Below are positions 1 through 5,296 of a DNA stretch of 8,771 nucleotides, piece after piece; position 1 is the stretch's first letter; each line of letters opens with the position of its first letter. The position numbers were made by a program, and so were the translations under genes. The stretch is from UBA1259 sp964453915 (GTDB lineage: Bacteria; Bacillota; Clostridia; Christensenellales; Borkfalkiaceae): assembly GCA_964453915.1 (NCBI GenBank), contig CAYVPW010000038.1:1-8771 (forward strand), read 5' to 3'. The notes under the pieces were generated by a model, which searched no databases, was not told the DNA's origin, and saw only the letters and a list, made by a program, of their open reading frames with translations.

Positions 1-1
1 A

Positions 2-3000
2 ACGGGTTTTGCAATGCTTTGCGATTCTTCCGTTCAAGAAGTTATGGATCTTTCTTTGGTAGCACATTTATCTACCCTAAAATCTAAAGTTCCTTTCCTT
101 AATTTCTTCGATGGTTTTAGAACTTCTCACGAAGTTGCTAAAATCGACGCTTGGGACGAATCCGATAACTATGCGGAAATTCGTGCTATTTGTGACGAAC
201 TTAATATTTGGGAAGACGTTAAAAACTTTAAGTCTCGCGCTTTGAATCCAGAACATCCTATTCAAAAGGGTACTGCACAAAACGGCGACACTTACTTCCA
301 AAACAGAGAAACCGCAAACAGCTATTATCAAGCAACCCCCGCTATCGTTCAAAAGATGATGGACGTTGTTTCCGCTCGTTGTGGCAGAAGCTATCACCTT
401 TTCGATTACGTTGGCGATAAAGACGCTGAACAAGTTATCGTTTGTATGGGTTCCGGTTGCGAAACTATAGAAGAATCCATCAACAAGTTAAACGCTATGG
501 GTAAAAAGTACGGACTAATTAAAGTTCGTTTATACAGACCTTTTGCCGTTGATGCGTTTATAAGCGCTATTCCCGCTTCTTGCAAAAAGATTGCGGTTTT
601 AGACAGAACGAAAGAACCCGGTTCTTTAGGCGAACCTTTATACTTAGACGTTTGCTCCGCTCTATTAGAAAAAGGCGTTGCAGGCATAAAGGTAGTTGGT
701 GGAAGATACGGCTTAGGAAGCAAAGAATTTACTCCCTCTATGGTTTTGGCTGTATTTAAAAATCTTGAACAAGACAATCCTAAAAACCACTTTACCATCG
801 GTATTTACGAAGACGTGACAAACTCTTCTTTAGATTTCAGCGAAAAGTTCGACGCTGCTCCCGCAGGTTCTACTTCTTGCAAATTCTACGGTTTGGGTTC
901 TGACGGAACGGTTGGCGCAAATAAAAACTCTATCAAGATTATAGGCGACCACACCGATAAACATGCACAAGCATACTTCTTCTACGATTCTAAAAAGTCC
1001 GGCGGTATCACCGTTTCACACTTAAGATTCGGCGACACGCCTATTCAAAGCGAATATTTAATAGACTCTGCGGACTTTGTTCAATGTTCTAACCCCTCTT
1101 ACGTCACCAGATACGATATGACGGGAGATATTAAAGAAGGCGGCACTTTCCTTATCAATACTTCCGCAACTACGGTGGAAGAATTAGAAGATTTCTTGCC
1201 CGCACAAGTAAAGCGCGATATAGCTAATAAAAATATCAACCTTTACGTTATAGACGCAATAAAGATTGCTCAAAGTTTAGGTTTGAAAGGTAGAACCAAC
1301 ACTATTCTTCAATCTGCATTCTTTAGAGTTAATCCGCAAATTATGCCCTACGACAAAGCCATTGAATATATGAAATATATGGCTAAAAAGTCTTTTGCAA
1401 GAAAGGGTGACGCCATCGTTCAAATGAACTATGACGCTATAGATTCCGCTTCCGGAGACAACCTTGTTAAAATCAACGTTCCCGAAAGTTGGAAAACCGC
1501 TGAAAACGGTGCAAGGATGGTTGAAGGACACAACGATAAATATTATCAAGAGATTATTAAGCCTATCCTTTATTTACAAGGCGATAAACTTAAATCTTCT
1601 CAATTTAATGCGGACGGATCCGTTCCTACCGGAACTACCAAGTTTGAAAAACGCGGTGTTGCAGTATCCGTTCCCGAAATCAACTTAGATAAATGTATTC
1701 AATGCGGAACTTGTTCTTTCGTTTGCCCGCACGCTTGCTTAAGACCGGCTCTTGTTAAAAACGGAGAAGAAAAACCCGTTTCCTTTACCGGAAAAGCGGC
1801 TATCGGTCTTCCCGAATACGAATACAAAATGCAAGTTTCTCCGCTAGATTGTATGGGTTGCGGCGTTTGTGCAACGGTTTGCCCCGTTAAAGACGGCGGT
1901 GCTATAAAAATGATACCTTTGGCTGAATCTTTGGCGAAAGGCGAAGCAGAAAACTGGGAATTCTCCGTTGACCTTCCCGCAGTAGACACTTCTAAATTTA
2001 AGAAAGAAACCGTTAAGGGTTGTCAATTCTGCACTCCGCTATTTGAGTTCTCCGGAGCATGCGCAGGTTGCGGCGAAACGCCTTACGTTAAAGTAATTAC
2101 CCAACTCTTCGGCGAAGATATGGTAATTGCAAACGCAACCGGTTGTTCTTCTATTTACGGCGGTTCTTCCCCCACGTGTCCTTACACTACTAATAAAGAA
2201 GGAAAAGGACCTGCTTGGGCAAACTCTTTGTTTGAAGACAACGCAGAATTCGGTTATGGTATGAATTTAGCTTACAACGCTAGAAGAAATGCTTTGAAAG
2301 AAAAAGTAATCGCTCTCGGCAATGCAGACGCAAGCGCAAAAGAAGCTGTTGATAAGTGGATTGCAGCGTTTAACAACAGAGAAGCAAGCAAAGTTGCTTC
2401 TAAAGAATTATTAGAAGTTTGCGAAAAATCTTCTGCAGAAGAAGCAAAAGCTGTTATCGCAGAAAAAGATTGCTTATCTAAAAAATCCGTTTGGATTTTC
2501 GGTGGAGACGGTTGGGCTTACGATATCGGCTACGGCGGATTAGACCACGTTTTGGCTAGCGGCGAAGACGTTAACGTTTTAGTTCTAGACACCGAAGTTT
2601 ACTCTAACACCGGCGGACAAGCAAGTAAGTCTACCAACATCGGCGCAGTTGCTAAGTTTGCAAGCGCAGGTAAGCGTGTAAAGAAAAAAGACCTTGGTAT
2701 GATTGCTAAGTCTTACGGATACGTTTACGTCGCTCAATGCGCTATGGGTTCTAACCCCGCTCAATTATTAAAGGCTTTATCAGAAGCCGAAGCATATAAC
2801 GGACCTTCTTTGATTATTTGTTATGCTCCGTGTATCAACCACGGTATCAATATGACCAAATCTCAATTAGAAGAAAAGGCTGCCGTTGATTGCGGATACT
2901 GGCAACTATACAGATATAATCCCGAAACAGACGTGTTTACTTTAGACAGTAAAGAACCGACCGGCGATTATCAAGCATTCCTTGCAGGCGAAACGAGATA

Positions 3001-3115
3001 TGCTTCTCTAATAAAAACTCAAGGCGAAGCAGTTGCTAAAGACCTGTTTGCAAAAACCGAAGAATCTGCTAAACAAAGATTAGACGGCTACAAAAAACTT
3101 GCAGGCAAAGAATAA
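2..3115 (+). CDS. nifJ: Pyruvate:ferredoxin (flavodoxin) oxidoreductase, 5'-truncated by window edge
   Basis: This enzyme oxidises pyruvate with CoA to acetyl-CoA and CO2, passing electrons to ferredoxin or flavodoxin; it is a cytoplasmic TPP and iron-sulfur enzyme of anaerobes. The frame is open from base 2 (Thr-Gly-Phe-Ala before the first visible Met at 14), and TGFAML...SVQE...PFLNFFDGFRTSHE is an internal PFOR motif, so the ATG at 14 is not the start. The visible 1037 residues lack roughly the first 130-140 of a usual 1170-1200. Two 4Fe-4S ferredoxin motifs lie at visible residues of about 564-575 (CIQCGTCSFVCP) and 616-627 (CMGCGVCATVCP). The proximal-cluster cysteines are in GACAGCGETPY (about 685-695), ATGCSSIYGG and YAPCINHGI (about 940). 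The TPP-binding segment is GGDGWAYDIGYGG, followed by SNTGGQ. The gene is intact to its TAA stop and ends at a terminator 15 bases on. It converges with all the other genes. Single-chain PFOR is the only family that fits; the choice of symbol (nifJ or por) is convention. Confidence 0.97.
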   Translation, partial: TGFAMLCDSSVQEVMDLSLVAHLSTLKSKVPFLNFFDGFRTSHEVAKIDAWDESDNYAEIRAICDELNIWEDVKNFKSRALNPEHPIQKGTAQNGDTYFQNRETANSYYQATPAIVQKMMDVVSARCGRSYHLFDYVGDKDAEQVIVCMGSGCETIEESINKLNAMGKKYGLIKVRLYRPFAVDAFISAIPASCKKIAVLDRTKEPGSLGEPLYLDVCSALLEKGVAGIKVVGGRYGLGSKEFTPSMVLAVFKNLEQDNPKNHFTIGIYEDVTNSSLDFSEKFDAAPAGSTSCKFYGLGSDGTVGANKNSIKIIGDHTDKHAQAYFFYDSKKSGGITVSHLRFGDTPIQSEYLIDSADFVQCSNPSYVTRYDMTGDIKEGGTFLINTSATTVEELEDFLPAQVKRDIANKNINLYVIDAIKIAQSLGLKGRTNTILQSAFFRVNPQIMPYDKAIEYMKYMAKKSFARKGDAIVQMNYDAIDSASGDNLVKINVPESWKTAENGARMVEGHNDKYYQEIIKPILYLQGDKLKSSQFNADGSVPTGTTKFEKRGVAVSVPEINLDKCIQCGTCSFVCPHACLRPALVKNGEEKPVSFTGKAAIGLPEYEYKMQVSPLDCMGCGVCATVCPVKDGGAIKMIPLAESLAKGEAENWEFSVDLPAVDTSKFKKETVKGCQFCTPLFEFSGACAGCGETPYVKVITQLFGEDMVIANATGCSSIYGGSSPTCPYTTNKEGKGPAWANSLFEDNAEFGYGMNLAYNARRNALKEKVIALGNADASAKEAVDKWIAAFNNREASKVASKELLEVCEKSSAEEAKAVIAEKDCLSKKSVWIFGGDGWAYDIGYGGLDHVLASGEDVNVLVLDTEVYSNTGGQASKSTNIGAVAKFASAGKRVKKKDLGMIAKSYGYVYVAQCAMGSNPAQLLKALSEAEAYNGPSLIICYAPCINHGINMTKSQLEEKAAVDCGYWQLYRYNPETDVFTLDSKEPTGDYQAFLAGETRYASLIKTQGEAVAKDLFAKTEESAKQRLDGYKKLAGKE

Positions 3116-3130
3116 AAAAGTTAAATAATA

Positions 3131-3160
3131 AAAAAGGCTTTGAAAAATCAAAGCCTTTTT
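3131..3160. terminator. Bidirectional intrinsic terminator between nifJ and the small gene
   Basis: A perfect 13-bp stem (AAAAAGGCTTTGA with TCAAAGCCTTTTT) encloses a 4-base AAAA loop. T-runs follow the stem on both strands, so it can stop nifJ transcripts (+), 15 bases after the stop codon, and transcripts of the convergent small gene (-), 17 bases after its stop codon. Confidence 0.93.
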
Positions 3161-3177
3161 TTATATAATTTTTATAA

Positions 3178-3561
3178 CTAATAATCGTATTCGTTTATCG
3201 TTTTTTCGCAAAACTCTTTGCTTGATATTTCTTTTTTATCTAAAACGTAAGAAATAACAAAGTTATATTCATCAAAATCTTTTGCCGTTATTTCGTAATT
3301 TTCTATATCATAACAAGTTAAAAAAAGAGAGCCGACTACCTTTTGTTTAGGTTTTATGCCTTTTTTTATATACCTTTCTCTAAAAATTACTTTTCCTTTT
3401 ATACTAAAATATTTTACAAAAACGTCTATCGTATAATTGCTTTTATTGTCTATAAAAAAATTTTGATAAAAACTTCCGTTATTATATAAAACATCTCTGT
3501 CTATCGTTTCTAGCCTTATAATATTTACGTTTTCATCGTTTAATAAATAAGTTGAATCCAT
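3178..3561 (-). CDS. Hypothetical protein, 127 aa, start placed after the upstream terminator
   Basis: I do not recognise this protein. The chosen ATG (3559-3561) has a good ribosome binding site, AAAGGA at 3569-3574, 7 bases upstream. The frame stays open for 34 more codons to an ATG at 3661-3663, but that stretch coincides with a terminator hairpin and a base-paired RNA arm, so the extension is rejected. The product begins MDSTYLLNDENVNIIRLETI. Alternating hydrophobic and polar residues in the middle (FFIDNKSNYTIDVFVKYFS, then KVIFRERYIKKGIKPKQKVV) suggest an all-beta fold. It is lysine-, aspartate- and tyrosine-rich and has no signal peptide, membrane segment or cysteine motif, so it is probably cytoplasmic. 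The resemblance to small beta-sandwich domains is only an impression. Expression seems to need read-through of the terminator ending about 20 bases upstream, or a promoter I do not see. That it is a real gene is likely; its function is unknown. Confidence 0.75.
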   Translation of the reverse strand: MDSTYLLNDENVNIIRLETIDRDVLYNNGSFYQNFFIDNKSNYTIDVFVKYFSIKGKVIFRERYIKKGIKPKQKVVGSLFLTCYDIENYEITAKDFDEYNFVISYVLDKKEISSKEFCEKTINEYDY

Positions 3562-3579
3562 AGTTTTTTCCTTTAAAAT

Positions 3580-3610
3580 AAAAAAGTGCGTCAACCGGAA
3601 TCGACGCACT
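3580..3610 (-). terminator. Strong intrinsic terminator upstream of the small gene
   Basis: Read on the minus strand, AGTGCGTC (3610-3603) pairs with GACGCACT (3592-3585) as a perfect 8-bp GC-rich stem around a 10-base loop containing CCGG, followed directly by a T-run (3585-3580) and then ATTTT. It ends the RNA that starts near 3771. The ribosome binding site of the 127-aa gene begins six bases after the T-run, so the terminator either ends a free small RNA or attenuates that gene. Confidence 0.9.
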
Positions 3611-3771
3611 AAAAACGCAAATCCCGTTTGGCTCTTAAACTTAAAGTATGATAATACTTCCACAGTTTTGGAATTTGCATTTTTTACAATTCTTCTCCGT
3701 GGAAGTGTATTGCCAAAAAAGAATAGACTTATCCTTTATTTGCATACTTTTTTATTCAGTTTAAGAGCCGT
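3580..3771 (-). ncRNA. Structured RNA of about 190 nt: unidentified small RNA or attenuating leader
   Basis: A promoter, nested complementary arms and a terminator define a transcript. Minus-strand pairings seen: P1 GGCTCTTAAACT (3769-3758) with AGTTTAAGAGCC (3641-3630), a perfect 12 bp; P2 AAAGTATG (3750-3743) with CATACTTT (3650-3643), 8 bp; a local hairpin AAAGGATA-AGTC-TATTCTTT (about 3738-3719); P3 ACTTCCACGG (3706-3697) with CTGTGGAAGT (3665-3656), 10 bp with one G-T; and an AT-rich apical stem GAATT (3692-3688) with AATTC (3675-3671). P2 closes a three-way junction of the local hairpin and P3. The predicted start sits at the base of P1. A closing stem, an open middle and a long terminal arm recall 6S RNA, and 6S RNA adjoins the fthC homologue ygfA in proteobacteria, but the middle is very lopsided and the 142-nt core is short for 6S. 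I see no T-box, SRP, RNase P or tmRNA signature and no riboswitch consensus I know. A structured RNA is well supported; its identity is open. Confidence 0.7.
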
Positions 3772-3775
3772 GTTT

Positions 3776-3804
3776 AGTATATCACATTCTGTAATTTTTA
3801 TCAA
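3776..3804 (-). promoter_or_regulatory. Sigma-A-type promoter of the structured RNA
   Basis: On the minus strand, a -35 box TTGATA (3804-3799) is separated by exactly 17 bases from a -10 box TATACT (3781-3776), with TG three bases before the -10. The predicted start is near 3771-3769, exactly at the first base of stem P1. It lies in the gap after fthC, so the RNA can be transcribed independently of fthC. Confidence 0.8.
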
Positions 3805-3847
3805 GGAGTATTTTCTATAAAAAATTCTTTGGCTTTTCTATGCCCTT

Positions 3848-4390
3848 TTATATGCCTTTTTTTATTATTTTTGTTTCGGTAATTATTATATCTAACGGAA
3901 TATCCCAAGAATTTTTATTTACTTTTTCTACAACCTGAAAGTCATAGCAAAGCCCTATCTTTAAGAAATTTCTGCCACTTAAAAATCTATCGTAAAATCC
4001 CTTTCCGTATCCTAAGCGATTAAAAGATAAGTCGCAAGCGATAAGCGGCAAAAAGCAAACCTCTATATTTTTAATCTCTATATAATTTTTTGGTTCTTCC
4101 GTGCCGAATTTTGACAGTTTTATCTCTTTTCCGCAAGGCTTTGCTGCAATCATATAGTTTTTTTCTATCACCGGAAAAGAAACGTTTTTTTTCTGTTCTA
4201 AAAAGAAAGTTATAATTTTATCCGTTAGTACTTCTTTATTAAAACTTTTATAAATAAAAAAGTTGTTATATCCGCTTAAATCTATAGACTTTACTTTCTT
4301 AAAAATTTTTTCGCTTTTGCTTAATATTTCTTCTTTTGAAAGAGAGTTTCTTTTTTCTTTTATTGTTTTTCTGATATCCGTATTTTCCAT
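3848..4390 (-). CDS. fthC: 5-formyltetrahydrofolate cyclo-ligase (5,10-methenyltetrahydrofolate synthetase)
   Basis: This cytoplasmic enzyme uses ATP to convert 5-formyltetrahydrofolate to 5,10-methenyltetrahydrofolate, returning a stalled folate to the one-carbon pool. The 180-aa length is typical. The diagnostic substrate-binding loop RLGYGKGFYDRFL is at residues 125-137, FGTEEP at 95-100 matches the family's FGxxEP, and DIPLDIIITE (163-172) matches the C-terminal D-x-PLD-x-iiTe motif. The N-terminus (DIRKTIKEKRNSL) has the usual basic helix. The ATG at 4390 has no visible Shine-Dalgarno: the ten bases before it are ATATAAAAAA, and a terminator ends about 15 bases upstream. No internal Met fits until residue 80, so this start is kept. 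No separate promoter is obvious; expression may come from read-through from jag. No clear terminator follows before the promoter of the structured RNA. The symbol ygfA is used for the same family. Confidence 0.93.
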   Translation of the reverse strand: MENTDIRKTIKEKRNSLSKEEILSKSEKIFKKVKSIDLSGYNNFFIYKSFNKEVLTDKIITFFLEQKKNVSFPVIEKNYMIAAKPCGKEIKLSKFGTEEPKNYIEIKNIEVCFLPLIACDLSFNRLGYGKGFYDRFLSGRNFLKIGLCYDFQVVEKVNKNSWDIPLDIIITETKIIKKGI

Positions 4391-4405
4391 TTTTTTATAT
4401 TCAAA

Positions 4406-4434
4406 AAAAGAACTTGAATATTACAAGTTCTTTT
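4406..4434 (-). terminator. Intrinsic terminator after jag
   Basis: AAAAGAACTTG and CAAGTTCTTTT form an 11-bp stem around a 7-base AT loop; on the minus strand it is followed by a T-run (to 4403). It lies 8 bases after the jag stop and ends the rpmH-to-jag operon. It sits only 15 bases before the fthC start codon. The plus strand also has T-rich sequence after the stem, but no plus-strand gene enters from the left. Confidence 0.85.
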
Positions 4435-4442
4435 CTTTTTTA

Positions 4443-5264
4443 TTATTCTTTATCTTTTAAGCTGTTTCCCAAATAAGTTCCGAAAGAAAATCCAGTGGAT
4501 TTTTTTCTTTCTTCTTTTTCTCCACTTTTTCTTTGTCCGTTAAAACCGTTTCTTCTTTGAGGGCGTCTTCCGTCTCTTCTGTCGTTTCTGCCGCCTCTTT
4601 GGTTTCTTCCTTTATCGGTGTTTCTTCCTGCGTTATAAGGGCGAGAAAACTCGTCTTTATCGTTGGGAACTATAACAACGTAGCGGTTTGGTTCTTTTCC
4701 GTCGCTAGTGGTTTTAACCGTTTCGCTATTAGCAAGAGTCGTGTGAATTATTCTTCTTTCATACGGACTCATCGGTTCTAAAATAACGTCTCTTCTCATT
4801 GCGGTTGCTTTTTCTTCTAGTTTTTTTGCAAGCGCTATAAGAGTTTCTTCTCTTCTTTCTCTATAATTTTCGCAATCTACAACAACCTTTTTATATTCTT
4901 TGTTGCCGATATTCATTACCGCTCCCGCTAACGTTTGCAATGCGTCTAACACTTCTCCGCGATAACCGATTACGGAAGAAGATTTTTCCGCAATAATATT
5001 TATAGTGGGTTTTTCTGCGTTTTCTACTATTTCTGCCTTTGCGGTTAAATTTAACAATTCTAAAGTTTTATTAACGAATTCTAACGCTTTTTTTTCTCCG
5101 GTGGGGTTAACGGTTATTTCAACCACTGCCTTTCCTTTTAGTTTTCCGAATAATCCCTTGGTGGGTTGTTCTAAAACTTTAATTTCCGCTTCTTCTGCTG
5201 TAATTCCTAATTCTTTAAGCCCCGCTTCCGTTGCTTCTTCAACCGTTTTTCCTGTAAATTCCAT
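4443..5264 (-). CDS. jag: RNA-binding protein Jag/KhpB (Jag-N, KH and R3H domains)
   Basis: Jag (KhpB/EloR) is a cytoplasmic RNA-binding protein that in streptococci acts with KhpA in cell elongation control, and it is commonly encoded next to yidC. From the chosen start the protein has 273 residues: Jag-N domain at about 1-52 (EFTGKTVEEATEAGLKELG, then KGLFGKLKGKAVVEI), KH domain at about 60-135 with the GxxG loop G100-Y-R-G103 followed by EVLDALQ, and R3H domain at about 137-200 with SPYERRIIH (R170, H174). The tail, residues 208-256, is rich in Arg, Gly, Asn and Lys, low-complexity and probably disordered. An ATG four codons earlier (5274-5276) overlaps the ribosome binding site, so the ATG at 5264 is preferred. 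The gene follows yidC by 32 bases and is followed by a terminator. The GYRG loop differs slightly from the usual GKRG but keeps both glycines. Confidence 0.95.
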   Translation of the reverse strand: MEFTGKTVEEATEAGLKELGITAEEAEIKVLEQPTKGLFGKLKGKAVVEITVNPTGEKKALEFVNKTLELLNLTAKAEIVENAEKPTINIIAEKSSSVIGYRGEVLDALQTLAGAVMNIGNKEYKKVVVDCENYRERREETLIALAKKLEEKATAMRRDVILEPMSPYERRIIHTTLANSETVKTTSDGKEPNRYVVIVPNDKDEFSRPYNAGRNTDKGRNQRGGRNDRRDGRRPQRRNGFNGQRKSGEKEERKKSTGFSFGTYLGNSLKDKE

Positions 5265-5269
5265 TTTAT

Positions 5270-5274
5270 CCTCC
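5270..5274 (-). promoter_or_regulatory. Ribosome binding site that fixes the jag start
   Basis: GGAGG on the minus strand lies 5 bases before the ATG at 5264-5262. The alternative upstream ATG at 5276-5274 overlaps this GGAGG and has only a short GC hairpin in front of it, with no Shine-Dalgarno of its own. This decides for the shorter protein. Confidence 0.85.
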
Positions 5275-5296
5275 ATACGCCCTATCGGCGTTTTTA

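Noticed and set aside
14..16. ATG at 14 as the true start of nifJ.
   Set aside because: The frame is open to the window edge and the surrounding residues are an internal PFOR motif; the N-terminal ~130-140 residues are simply outside the window.
1464..1688. Overlapping open frames inside nifJ on both strands, such as this 74-codon one.
   Set aside because: They are other-frame shadows of a well-conserved enzyme, with no recognisable motifs or ribosome binding sites.
3562..3663. A 34-codon N-terminal extension of the 127-aa gene starting at an ATG at 3663.
   Set aside because: It runs through a perfect terminator hairpin and one arm of stem P1, has no ribosome binding site, and the internal ATG at 3561 has a good one.
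3580..3771. T-box leader, SRP RNA, tmRNA or RNase P RNA as the identity of the structured RNA.
   Set aside because: The conserved T-box sequence, the SRP apical loop motif, an encoded tag with an alanine acceptor end, and the RNase P core motifs are all absent, and the length is wrong for tmRNA and RNase P RNA.
3805..3847. Terminator after fthC.
   Set aside because: Only a 3-bp GGC/GCC pairing precedes a short T-run; too weak to call.
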